Source: Aerophototrophica crusticola
Lineage (GTDB): Bacteria > Pseudomonadota > Alphaproteobacteria > Azospirillales > Azospirillaceae
NCBI GenBank assembly: GCA_001939945.1
Contig: MOEB01000040.1
Location: 1-36,998 of the forward strand
Direction of reading: 5' to 3'
Length of the DNA stretch: 36,998 nucleotides
Below, piece by piece: positions 16,842 through 24,512 of this stretch. Position 1 is the first letter of the stretch. Every line of letters starts with the position of its first letter. The translations under genes were made by a program, and so were the position numbers. The notes under the pieces are model-generated. The model was not told where the DNA came from. It saw only the letters and a program-made list of their open reading frames with translations, and did no database searches.

Positions 16842-18413
16842 TCAGGCGTAGAGCGGCCAGGCGGCGGCCTGGATGGCGGCGACGGCGGCACGGAGCTCGG
16901 CCTCCAGCGGCCGGTCCTCCACCAGGAAGGGGGACAGGGTCCGCACTTCGCCCGCCAGGGCGGCGGCGGGGGACTCGGCCCAGCCGGCGGCGGCCTGGCC
17001 CGCCCGCAGGCGCAGCTCCACGGCCTGGGTCACCGCCAGCAGGTGGGCGGCGGCCACCTGCTCCGTGAGTTGCAGCACCCGCAGGCAGTCGCGCGCGGCG
17101 ATGGTGCCCATGCTCACCTTGTCCTGGTTGTGGCACTCGGTGGAGCGGGAGAAGACGCTGGCCGGCATGGTCAGCTTCAGCGCCTCCGCGGTCCAGGCGG
17201 ACATGCCGATCTGCACCGCCTTGAAGCCGTGGTTGATGGCGGCGCGGGCACCCGTGGCGCCGGTCAGGCCGGACGGCAGGCCGTTGTTCATCCGGGTGTC
17301 CACCAGCAGCGCCATCTGCCGGTCCATCAGGTCGGCCAGGTTGGCGACGCAGGTCTTCAGGCTGTCCATGGCGAAGGCGATGTGGCCGCCGTAGAAGTGG
17401 CCGCCATGCAGGACGCGGCCTTCCTCCCCGTCGATGATCGGGTTGTCGTTGGCGCTGTTCAGCTCGGTCTCGATGAAGCGGCGCAGCCAGGGCAGGCTAT
17501 CGCGCAGCACGCCCACCACATGGGGGGCGCAGCGGATGGAGTAGCGGTCCTGCAACCGCGTGCTGCCCACCGCCCCGGCGCGGGCCAAGTCGTCCCGGAT
17601 CCAGGCCGCCACCTCCGCCTGGCCCGGATGGGGCTTCACGGCGAACAGGCGCTCATCGAAATGGCCGGGGTTGCCGCCCAGGGCGATGCTGGCCATGGCG
17701 GTCATCCGGGTGCAGAGCCGGGTCAGGTACTCGGCCCTGACGAAGGCCTCGCAGGCCAGCCCGGTCATGACGGCCGTGCCGTTCATCACGGCCAGGCCCT
17801 CCTTCGGGCGCAGGGTCAGCGGTGCCAGCCCCAACCCGGCCAGCACCTCCGCCGCGGGGCGCACCTCGTCGCCCACCAGGGCGTCACGCTCCCCCACCAG
17901 CAGGGCCGCCACATAGGACAGGGGCGTCAGGTCGCCGCTCGCCCCTACCGACCCCTCCTCGGGGATCAGGGGCAGCACGTCCAGGTTCAGCAGGTCCACG
18001 AGGCGCTGCAGGAGCTCGGGCCGGACCCCGGAATGGCCGAGGGAGAGGGAGGCCAGTCGCGCAGCCATCACGGCGCGCGCCTGCTCCCGGCCCAGGATGG
18101 CCCCCAGGCCGCAGCCATGGAAGCGGGACAGGTGCAGGGACAGCACGGCCACCAGGTCCGGCGGGATGCGGGTGGTGCAGCTGTCGCCATACCCTGTCGT
18201 GACGCCATAGACCTCACCGTCGCGGGCCACCAGGGAGTCCAGCAGGGCCACGCCCAGCTCGATGCGGCGGCGCACCTCGGGCGCGGGGTCGAGCGCCACC
18301 GGCACGCGGCGGCGGGCGATCGCCACCACATCCTCGATGGTCAGGTCCCCCGCGCCGAACAGGACTGGCTTGGGGGCGGTCGCGCGGAGGGTCGCGGGCA
18401 GGGCGGTGTCCAT
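16842..18413 (-). CDS. HAL/PAL/TAL-family aromatic amino-acid ammonia-lyase, aryl-polyene type
   Basis: 523 residues, full length for the family. The autocatalytic MIO triad Ala-Ser-Gly is at 158-160 within GSVGASGDLTPLSY; the catalytic loop Tyr is Tyr75 (GVTTGYGDSC). The substrate-selectivity pair aligns to Phe98-His99 (SRFHGCG), matching neither typical HAL (Ser-His), TAL (His-Leu) nor PAL (Phe-Leu). Family reaction: non-oxidative deamination to an aryl acrylate. The neighbours, an acyltransferase C-terminus 2 bp upstream and a thioesterase start 10 bp downstream, are those of aryl-polyene/flexirubin/xanthomonadin clusters, so this is probably that cluster's lyase rather than histidase (hut genes are absent). 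With both neighbours broken its role here is uncertain. Confidence 0.92.
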   Translation of the reverse strand: MDTALPATLRATAPKPVLFGAGDLTIEDVVAIARRRVPVALDPAPEVRRRIELGVALLDSLVARDGEVYGVTTGYGDSCTTRIPPDLVAVLSLHLSRFHGCGLGAILGREQARAVMAARLASLSLGHSGVRPELLQRLVDLLNLDVLPLIPEEGSVGASGDLTPLSYVAALLVGERDALVGDEVRPAAEVLAGLGLAPLTLRPKEGLAVMNGTAVMTGLACEAFVRAEYLTRLCTRMTAMASIALGGNPGHFDERLFAVKPHPGQAEVAAWIRDDLARAGAVGSTRLQDRYSIRCAPHVVGVLRDSLPWLRRFIETELNSANDNPIIDGEEGRVLHGGHFYGGHIAFAMDSLKTCVANLADLMDRQMALLVDTRMNNGLPSGLTGATGARAAINHGFKAVQIGMSAWTAEALKLTMPASVFSRSTECHNQDKVSMGTIAARDCLRVLQLTEQVAAAHLLAVTQAVELRLRAGQAAAGWAESPAAALAGEVRTLSPFLVEDRPLEAELRAAVAAIQAAAWPLYA

Positions 18414-18415
18414 GG

Positions 18416-18810
18416 TCAGCCGTCGTTGGGGGTCGGTGCGGGCGGGGGCGCCCAGAAGTCGAAGAAGTTGAACCACTGCAGCGGGTGGCGCAGGGCGTGG
18501 TGCTCCAGCCGGGCGGCATAGCGGACCACGGCGGCGCGCAGGTGCTCACGCCGGTCCCGCCGGGGCAGGTGGAGATGGTCCTCCGCCAGGGTATCGAAGA
18601 TGGCAGCTGGCGGCCGTTCCGGCAAGCCGACGTGCCCGGTCAAGCCATGCCATGGCCGCCCCACTTTCAAGACAGCCGACCACCCGCGCTGCGGCAGGAA
18701 TTCCAACCTGGGCACCCAGGTGCGATCGGGTGCGCGCAGGCCATCCAGCAAAGCGATCCAACCATCTGCGGTTGTCGCGCCCCGAAGCTGGCGGACCAAT
18801 AGCGTATACC
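18416..18810 (-). pseudogene. Truncated acyltransferase (C-terminal remnant), aryl-polyene type
   Basis: An open frame without a plausible start codon or ribosome-binding site encodes about 130 residues: ADGWIALLDGLRAPDRTWVP, a central region, then RYAARLEHHALRHPLQWFNF and FDFW. The ending resembles the C-terminus of lysophospholipid-acyltransferase-like (LpxL/HtrB-related) proteins that precede the ammonia-lyase in aryl-polyene clusters, often fused to a glycosyltransferase. The catalytic HX4D-type N-terminal part is missing; coding character stops near 18800, where the DNA becomes AT-rich. Confidence 0.7.
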
Positions 18811-18815
18811 AAGCT

Positions 18816-18826
18816 CTATATGATAT
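18816..18826. repeat. Right copy of 11-bp direct repeat flanking the pigment-cluster fragment
   Basis: CTATATGATAT, identical to 16697-16707, immediately outside the truncated acyltransferase. The match continues with one mismatch over the next two bases. Confidence 0.6.
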
Positions 18827-19112
18827 TTAGCAAATCTCTTTCTCTAAATTGCCTACTTCTCATTTGAATCAGAAAAACTTTTGAATGTCTTAACTATCAA
18901 CTCTCCCGCATAGCCCGCAGGATTGTTTTGGTCGGTCAACTTTTATTGATTTCGAATTTGTAAAAAACTTTCGGTCAATGTCGCCGCGGGGAGTCGTGGT
19001 CGTCGGGTCCTTGCATCCCTCAATCTGGGCCTGAGATTGTAGGATCAATGAATCCCTATATGGGCCATGGCAGCTACCCGCGCCAAGCCCGTGACTACTT
19101 GCCGAGCCCCTG
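18827..19112. other. AT-rich intergenic stretch
   Basis: About 190 bp (18800-18990) are markedly AT-rich in an otherwise very GC-rich window (for example runs of TTTTATTG and GTAAAAAAC). Short frames here have no ribosome-binding site or recognisable product. It holds the presumed promoter of the antiporter gene, but no clean -35/-10 pair is evident. Likely remains of the rearrangement that left the pigment-cluster fragment. Confidence 0.6.
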
Positions 19113-20378
19113 ATGCCGAGCAACGCAGAAATCTTTCTGGTCCAGACCTTCGCGGTCGTCTGCCTGCCCTACCTGGTCTGGCGCCTTCTTCCCTGGCGTC
19201 CCATGGTCCCGCTGGTGGTCGTCCAGATCGCCGTGGGGCTCACCCTGGGACCGTCCGTGCTGGGCGGCCTGGGCACGGGCTGGTGGGAATCGATCTTCGG
19301 CACCCAGGCCACCGCGCAACTGGAAGGGTTGGCCCGGCTCGCCGTCCTGCTGTTCGCCTTCCTGACGGGTTTGCACCTTGACGGGGAAGAGGTGCGCCGC
19401 GGCGCGCCTTCTATCGCCGGAATCGCGGTTGCGAGCATGGCCGCCTCACTCGCGGCAGGGCTCGGGCTCGGGTTGTGGTTGGCGGACTGGGGGCCCGGCT
19501 TGGCGGGCGCGGGGGACCGGTGGACCTTCGCCTACGCCGTGGCCGTGTGCACTGCCGTCACCGCCCTGCCGGTCCTGGCGGTCATCGTCGGCAACCTGGG
19601 CCTGACAGGCTCTCCGCTGGGACGGCTGGCCCTGGGGGTCGCGGCCGCTACCGACGCGGCGCTCTGGGTCATGCTCGCCGCCCTGCTGGCCCAGGCCGGC
19701 GGTGGGCACGGCCTGCCCTGGCCCGTGGTGGCCGCCGTCGCCGTGGCCCATTTGGCCGCGATCCTGCTGGTCGTCCGCCCCTTGGCCGGGAAGGTGCTCG
19801 GCCACCCCGGCCTGCCGATGGAGGCGCAGGTGGTCATGGCGGCGGCGTTGATGGTGGCTTCCGCCCTGGTCAGCGAGTCGGTGGGCCTGCACAGCATCGT
19901 CGGCGCCTTCGTCGCCGGCTTGGCGTTTCCGCGGGAAGCGGCGGAACGGATCATCCGCACATTCGAACCCGCGACCATCACCCTGCTGATGCCCTACTTC
20001 TTCCTGAACGCCGGCCTGCACACCAGCATGGCATTCGGCCTGGAAGAGATGGCGATCGCCCTTGGCGCGACGGCGGCGACCATCCTGGGGAAGATGGGCG
20101 GTGGCGCTGTCGCGGCCCGATGGCTGGGTTTCGGCTGGCGCGACGCCCTGGCCCTGGGGGCGCTGCTGCAGACCAAGGGCCTGATGGAGATCGTCGTGCT
20201 CACCGCCCTGCTGCAATCGGGCCTGATCACGTCCACCGCCTTTAACGGGCTGCTGCTCATGGCCCTGCTCACCACCTTGCTGGCGCAGCCGCTGGCCCGC
20301 CTTGCCCTGGGCAGGCATGCCCCTGTCCTGGCTGGCGCCAAGCAGGGGCAATCCCCATCATTGCCGCAACGGACCTGA
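19113..20378 (+). CDS. CPA2-family cation/proton antiporter
   Basis: 421 residues with about 12 transmembrane helices. N-terminal PLVVVQIAVGLTLGPSVLG is the typical Kef/GerN-type segment; TALPVLAVIVGNLGL and GVAAATDAALWVML correspond to the ion-binding helices, where the usual Asp-Asp of CPA2 proteins appears as a single Asp (TDA). No RCK/KTN nucleotide-binding domain follows, unlike KefB/C. Role: sodium or potassium/proton exchange in the inner membrane. Start at 19113 lacks an obvious ribosome-binding site. Confidence 0.9.
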   Translation: MPSNAEIFLVQTFAVVCLPYLVWRLLPWRPMVPLVVVQIAVGLTLGPSVLGGLGTGWWESIFGTQATAQLEGLARLAVLLFAFLTGLHLDGEEVRRGAPSIAGIAVASMAASLAAGLGLGLWLADWGPGLAGAGDRWTFAYAVAVCTAVTALPVLAVIVGNLGLTGSPLGRLALGVAAATDAALWVMLAALLAQAGGGHGLPWPVVAAVAVAHLAAILLVVRPLAGKVLGHPGLPMEAQVVMAAALMVASALVSESVGLHSIVGAFVAGLAFPREAAERIIRTFEPATITLLMPYFFLNAGLHTSMAFGLEEMAIALGATAATILGKMGGGAVAARWLGFGWRDALALGALLQTKGLMEIVVLTALLQSGLITSTAFNGLLLMALLTTLLAQPLARLALGRHAPVLAGAKQGQSPSLPQRT

Positions 20379-20414
20379 CCTGGCGATATCCCTTTCTGAC
20401 AAGGATTGGCGGAA

Positions 20415-20437
20415 GGGGGGTGCACCTGGCGCCCCCC
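20415..20437. terminator. Candidate bidirectional hairpin between convergent genes
   Basis: A 9-bp stem (GGGGGGTGC pairing with GCGCCCCCC, one G-U) and a 5-nt loop, 37 bp after the antiporter stop and ~90 bp from the end of the opposite gene. No T-tract follows, so an intrinsic terminator is uncertain. Confidence 0.35.
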
Positions 20438-20524
20438 GATGCCGGGGAAGCCGCCCACGTCCGCCACCACGGCCCGGACGTTGTCCGTGTCTCCAGGCCT
20501 AGGCCGGGGGCAGCGGCAGGCCCG

Positions 20525-21010
20525 TCAGGGCGTGACCATGACGTCCCCCTGGGGGGCGACGGCCCCGGTCAGGGGGAGCCCGGTCTTGAAGGTCCACTCC
20601 CCGTCCTGGCGGTAGAAATAGAAGGTCTCCTTCGGCGAGATGGGGTTGCCCCGGCCACGGACCTTCACGTCCGGCGTGCCGCCCCGGTTGACGACGACCC
20701 GCACGGTCATCCTCACCGGCCGGACGGGCACGGGCTTGGCATACTCGCCCCGGTCCATCTTGCGCTCAGACTCCGGCAGGATTTCCATCCCCTCATACTC
20801 GAAGCGCAGGTCGCCGGGCTTCATCCAGGATTCATGGTAGACGGCGGTGAACATGGCCTCCACCTCGCGGCGGACCACGTCTTCCGTCAACCCCGCCAGG
20901 CTCTCCGCGGCCACGGCCGCCCGGTACCCGCCCGGCCCGGGCAGCGGCATGGCCGCGCCGGCCAGGGCTGCCGCCAGCAGGGCCTGCAGGAAAAGCGTCT
21001 TCACCCGCAT
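20525..21010 (-). CDS. Exported protein of unknown function (161 aa)
   Basis: Start ATG at 21010. A Sec signal peptide (MRVKTLFLQALLAAALAGAA, cleavage probably near AVA-AES at ~35) precedes a ~125-residue domain with alternating strands: MTVRVVVNRGGTPDVKVRGR and ETFYFYRQDGEWTFKTGLPL. The aromatic-rich end resembles small periplasmic NTF2/Spy-like folds, but I do not recognise the family. It lies 17 bp after the ricin-type lectin gene on the same strand, so the two form an operon. Confidence 0.78.
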   Translation of the reverse strand: MRVKTLFLQALLAAALAGAAMPLPGPGGYRAAVAAESLAGLTEDVVRREVEAMFTAVYHESWMKPGDLRFEYEGMEILPESERKMDRGEYAKPVPVRPVRMTVRVVVNRGGTPDVKVRGRGNPISPKETFYFYRQDGEWTFKTGLPLTGAVAPQGDVMVTP

Positions 21011-21027
21011 GGTCGTGTTCCCTTGCC

Positions 21028-21633
21028 TCAGTTGCCGCCGCCCGCGGCGATGACGTTGCCGCCCCCGGCGGCGATCACGTTGCCCCCGCCGGCCGCGATC
21101 ACAGGCGCCGCGTTCTGGGGCTTGGCCTGGAAGGCCTTGTCGGCCTGCTGGGGGTTGAGGCCGACCGTGGTGGCCGGCTTCAGGGTGCCCAGGGACCAGC
21201 GCTGGTTCGCCCCGCCGTTGCAGGTCCAGACCACGAGGCCGGCACGCGGGAAAAGGTTGTTGTTCGCCACGTCCAGGCAAAGGCCGTTGATCCCCACAAG
21301 CTGGCCGCCGTCCAGCGCCCACTGCTGGTTGGCGGCCCCGCTGCACGGCCACATCACCACGCGGTCACCCGGCCGGCCCTGGCCGCCCGCCGCGTCCAGG
21401 CACATCTGGCCGATCCGCAGTTCCCCCCGGCCAGAGAAGCGCACATGCTGGGTCGTGGACGTGCCGACGCAGGTGTTGTTCACCACCGCGGCCCCCTGGG
21501 TGGCGCCGCCAGCGGCCTCGATGCAGAAGCTGTTGAGGCCGCTGACCAGGAACTGTTGGGCGGAGGCGGCCGGGGCATGCAGGGACAGCCCGGCAGCCAG
21601 GACGGCGGCGGCGAGGGTAGTCTTGGCGATCAT
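21028..21633 (-). CDS. Secreted ricin-B-type (beta-trefoil) lectin-like protein
   Basis: 201 residues; ATG at 21633 after TTGGGGAGCTATCG. Signal peptide with ASA-QQF cleavage near residue 25. Trefoil repeats: FCIEAAGGATQGAAVV, MCLDAAGGQGRPGDRVVMWP with NQQWALDGG, and LCLDVANNNLFPRAGLVVW with NQRWSLG, i.e. two clear QxW motifs and paired cysteines. Such domains bind carbohydrates. The C-terminus ends in three copies of VIAAGGGN. Probably exported; ligand unknown. Likely same operon as the 161-residue protein. Confidence 0.85.
   Translation of the reverse strand: MIAKTTLAAAVLAAGLSLHAPAASAQQFLVSGLNSFCIEAAGGATQGAAVVNNTCVGTSTTQHVRFSGRGELRIGQMCLDAAGGQGRPGDRVVMWPCSGAANQQWALDGGQLVGINGLCLDVANNNLFPRAGLVVWTCNGGANQRWSLGTLKPATTVGLNPQQADKAFQAKPQNAAPVIAAGGGNVIAAGGGNVIAAGGGN
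21031..21102 (-). repeat. Three tandem 24-bp units encoding VIAAGGGN
   Basis: Units 21031-21054, 21055-21078 and 21079-21102 differ at only a few positions and end exactly at the stop codon of the lectin-like gene. In-frame 8-codon units could change in copy number. Confidence 0.9.
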
Positions 21634-21695
21634 CGATAGCTCCCCAAGGGTTGGAACCGGACATCGTGCGGCGGGGGGACCGGGCGGCCAGGTGC

Positions 21696-21763
21696 GTTGA
21701 CCCGATATCCCCAAAAGAGGTATGGTCAATCCGTAAGATATAAACCCAACGGCATGGGTCAAC
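21696..21763. promoter_or_regulatory. GGTCAA half-sites and candidate promoter of the lectin operon
   Basis: The 491-bp gap 21634-22124 contains no convincing gene and is AT-rich at 21840-22000. GTTGACCC at 21696 and GGGTCAAC at 21756 form perfect inverted arms, with a further GGTCAA at 21724. Read leftward, TTGACC (21762-21757) followed after 16 bp by TATCTT (21740-21735) could be the promoter. Inference only. Confidence 0.3.
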
Positions 21764-22124
21764 GAGGTTTCATGCGCTGGCGCTGGGACCGGCCGTCGCA
21801 CTCCTCCACCGCGGGGCCACAGCGTTCTCTGTGGGTGAGGCCTCGCGGATTTTGTATTCATGGGTAGCAAGCTTGATTGCGCATAATGCAAATTCAGAAT
21901 GACGGATTTATAATCACGACACAGTGGAATATTCACCAACCCAATCTCCTTTAATTTGGTGAAGACACATTGCCGCATATTTCATGAATATTTGATTCGG
22001 TATGGTCCAGGTCGCCCATGCCTTGGGGTGCTGTGACGGCCAGAACCGGGCCCCCGGCGGCGGCGGGACCAATCCCGGGCGCGTCGACCGTCACCGGCGC
22101 CCCGTCGGCGATGCAGGTGTCGTG

Positions 22125-22835
22125 ATGAGAAGGGGAAAGCTGGCGACCCTCCTGTTCGGGGTGTCGGCCATCATGGTCGGGACAGCGGCCCAGGCCGGCA
22201 GCGCGGGGGGACAGGGCCGCACCGGCGACATCCCGGAACCGCCGCGGACACAGGATTGGGCCCCGGATGTCCGCACGAAGGACTGGGCACCCGAGGTCCG
22301 GACCCAACCAATGCCCGAGCCGCCGCGCACCCGGGACTGGCCTCCCGATGTCCGGACCCAGCCGCTGCCCGAGCCGCCGCGCAGCCAGCCGCGGGTCCGC
22401 GAGACCTATACCCAACCCTGGCCGCCCGAGCCGCCGCGGACCGAATCCCGCTTCGACTGCGACAAGGCGTTCCGCAACAAGACGGGTCCCACGATCTGGA
22501 TTCGGGTTGGTACCGTGCCGCGGGAGGTGACCCTGCTGGGCAAGCGGGCCGACGGCATGTTGTGCGTCACCTACGGCAACACGGACAAGTTCGCGGAGTG
22601 GATCGAGCCCAGGCGGGTCATGTCCAACGCCGAGGTCCGGGCGGCGCACAAGGACCTCCAGGCGCTCGGCAAGGGCCTCTCTGTCCGGAACGGCGGCCGG
22701 GACCCGGTGGACGGCGCCTATGACATGATGAACCAGCTCCAGGCCACCGGCCGTGCCCTCAACGAGGAGACCCAGCAGAAGCGGGCGGAGCAGGAGAAGT
22801 ACTACGAGGACAAGTGGCGCCGCGGCGAGCGCTGA
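22125..22835 (+). CDS. Exported protein with proline-rich repeats (236 aa)
   Basis: Start ATG at 22125 (a GTG just before is possible). Signal peptide ending AQA near residue 24. Residues ~36-105 are low-complexity repeats built on PEPPRT-x-DW-x-PDVRTQP, present in about four degenerate copies. The C-terminal half (FDCDKAFRNKTGPTIWIRVG ... MLCVTYGNTDKFAEWIEPRR) may be an SH3-like barrel, then a charged helix. Family not recognised. First of three co-directional exported proteins (gaps 37 and 11 bp). Confidence 0.75.
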   Translation: MRRGKLATLLFGVSAIMVGTAAQAGSAGGQGRTGDIPEPPRTQDWAPDVRTKDWAPEVRTQPMPEPPRTRDWPPDVRTQPLPEPPRSQPRVRETYTQPWPPEPPRTESRFDCDKAFRNKTGPTIWIRVGTVPREVTLLGKRADGMLCVTYGNTDKFAEWIEPRRVMSNAEVRAAHKDLQALGKGLSVRNGGRDPVDGAYDMMNQLQATGRALNEETQQKRAEQEKYYEDKWRRGER

Positions 22836-22872
22836 CCGCCACCCCCCCCTGAAACCAACCCCGGTGTGCAAG

Positions 22873-23280
22873 ATGGACTTTGGGATCTGGGCTCGCCGGC
22901 TGCTGCCGGCCGGTACCCTCATGGTGTTGCTGGCCGGCTGCGTGACCGGCGAGGAACTGGCGCGCCGGCAGGCCGAGCAGCGCCAACGGCAGTTGGACGA
23001 GGACCGGCAGACCTGCATGGCCTATGGCATCCACCCCAGCCAAAGCGCCTTCGCCGGCTGCATGTTCCAGTTGGACCGCGACCGCAAGGACCGCGCCCAG
23101 CAGGAGGAGATGGAGCGCCAGGCGAGGGAAGCGGAGGAACGCCGCCAGGAAGCCCATGAGCTGGCGCGCAACGGGCAGTGCGACGACCCGCGCTACCGCA
23201 CCTCCAACGGTGGCCGCGCCGAGCGGGGCACGGACGAGTATGAGTGCCGGGTGCTGGGCCTGGGCGACGGGCGGAAGTGA
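22873..23280 (+). CDS. Small lipoprotein (135 aa)
   Basis: Start ATG at 22873. Lipobox LLAGC with Cys23 as lipidation site; +2 Val does not signal inner-membrane retention, so outer membrane is likely. The mature part is a charged, Gln/Glu/Arg-rich helix (coiled-coil-like, e.g. RQAEQRQRQLDEDRQTC, QQEEMERQAREAEERRQEAH) interrupted by a short Cys-containing loop, with a second Cys pair near the end (QCDDPRY, YECRVLG). Function unknown. Confidence 0.75.
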   Translation: MDFGIWARRLLPAGTLMVLLAGCVTGEELARRQAEQRQRQLDEDRQTCMAYGIHPSQSAFAGCMFQLDRDRKDRAQQEEMERQAREAEERRQEAHELARNGQCDDPRYRTSNGGRAERGTDEYECRVLGLGDGRK

Positions 23281-23291
23281 GGGGGGCCGAC

Positions 23292-23714
23292 ATGGCGCGC
23301 ATCCTGGCCATGGCCGTGCTGGCCACCCTCGCCATCGGCGTCGCCCACGCGGAGAGCGACGGCGAGAAGCGCCGCAAGCTGATGGACGCGGCCGAGGACA
23401 TGGCCGTGGTCGCCGGCGCGTCCGACGTGTGCGGCATCGACACCGGGCGCCTCGGCGGCCTCTACCTGAGCCTGGTGCACGAGTTGGGCCTGGAGGGCCC
23501 GGAGATGGACCGGTTCATTGGGAAGTTGCAGGCCCGCCGTGACGCGTTCGGCAAGGAGTTCCTGGCCAACCTGAAGGCCGAGGGCTTGCCGGGCTGCACC
23601 CAACAGGTCCGCGACCACTTCCTGCCCCAGGTCGAGGGGCTGGTGGGGCAGTTGGAGGAGAAGGCCCGGCGCCATGCCGAGGAGACGCAGGACCGGCTTG
23701 AACAGCGCAGGTGA
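23292..23714 (+). CDS. Exported helical protein (140 aa)
   Basis: ATG at 23292, preceded by GGGGGG, 11 bp after the lipoprotein gene. Signal peptide MARILAMAVLATLAIGVAHA. The mature protein is predicted largely helical with two cysteines (VCGID and PGCTQQ) that could form a disulfide, and a charged C-terminal helix. Family not recognised. It converges on the OmpA-family gene over 164 bp in which only an imperfect inverted repeat is visible. Confidence 0.72.
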   Translation: MARILAMAVLATLAIGVAHAESDGEKRRKLMDAAEDMAVVAGASDVCGIDTGRLGGLYLSLVHELGLEGPEMDRFIGKLQARRDAFGKEFLANLKAEGLPGCTQQVRDHFLPQVEGLVGQLEEKARRHAEETQDRLEQRR

Positions 23715-23878
23715 CGCCAGGTTGGGGACAAACGCCGGGGGTCGAATGGCCCACCGGGTCAGGTTTGCGGAACCGTCGGTGGCCCATGGCTTGGACATGG
23801 CCGGCAAGGGACGCCCCTGCCCGACCGGGCAGTGGCGACTCCTTGCACGGTTCCGCGGGGCTGAATAGGGGCTGGCGG

Positions 23879-24487
23879 CTACCGGACCAACTCGAACTCC
23901 ACGCGCCGGTTCAGCGGGTGTGTCCCGACAAGGCCCTGGAGGGGTTTGCTGGAGCCGTACCCCTCGGCCATCATGCGGGCGGTATCGATGCCGTACTCCC
24001 TGGCAAGGACAGTCATCACCGTCGCCGCCCGTTGCTGAGACAGCAGGAGGTTGGTCCGGTCGTTGCCGGTGGCGTCCGCGTGTCCCGCGATGAACACCCG
24101 CATGTCGGCGTTCTGGGCCAGGAAGGTGCCGAGGCTGGCAAGCTTCGGCTGCTGGGACGGCACCAGTTCGGCGCTGTTCAATTCGAATTCGATGGGGAAG
24201 GCCACCTTCTTGGCCTGGGCCGCCGGTTGCGGCACCCGGCCGCCCGTGGAAACGGGGGTGGCCGGTTGGGCGGCGGCTGGTTCCGGCCCCAGCTCGATCT
24301 TCCGGACCTTGCGCGGGGCCGCCGGCTTTGCAGCGAAAAGGGCGTTCAGCTCGTCGACCGTCGGGGCGCGGTCATAGACCACGGTGTCCCCGAAATGCTG
24401 CTGCGCGTGCGCCACGCCCCCGGTCAGCATGGCTGGGACGACAAAGAGGCATGAAACGGCCAGAAATCGGGTCGCGCTGGACATCAT
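23879..24487 (-). CDS. OmpA-family peptidoglycan-binding protein
   Basis: 202 residues from the first of two ATGs (24487; 24484 is spaced better from AGGAG). Signal peptide ending AHA-QQH near residue 27, a Pro/Ala linker, then an OmpA C-terminal domain (residues ~95-202): FELNSAELVPSQQPKL, VFIAGHADATGNDRTNLLLS, and LNRRVEFELV. The Asp and Arg that bind diaminopimelate are present. Periplasmic, non-covalently attached to peptidoglycan, no beta-barrel. Last gene of the SH3 - caspase - OmpA operon; gap to the caspase gene 25 bp. Confidence 0.9.
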   Translation of the reverse strand: MMSSATRFLAVSCLFVVPAMLTGGVAHAQQHFGDTVVYDRAPTVDELNALFAAKPAAPRKVRKIELGPEPAAAQPATPVSTGGRVPQPAAQAKKVAFPIEFELNSAELVPSQQPKLASLGTFLAQNADMRVFIAGHADATGNDRTNLLLSQQRAATVMTVLAREYGIDTARMMAEGYGSSKPLQGLVGTHPLNRRVEFELVR

Positions 24488-24512
24488 GTTCTCCTGTTTG
24501 TCATGAATCTTC

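Noticed and set aside
16842-18413. Histidine utilisation histidase (hutH)
   Set aside because: No hutU/hutI/hutG genes nearby, the selectivity pair differs from Ser-His, and the flanking gene pieces belong to a pigment-type cluster.
16749-18521. A 590-codon plus-strand frame
   Set aside because: Antisense to the ammonia-lyase, which has its MIO motif and full length.
18890-19123. A 77-codon minus-strand frame in the AT-rich region
   Set aside because: No ribosome-binding site, no family resemblance and mixed composition across the antiporter start.
23740-23790. Inverted repeat between convergent genes as an intrinsic terminator
   Set aside because: The arms contain a mismatch, the loop is long and there is no T-tract on either strand.
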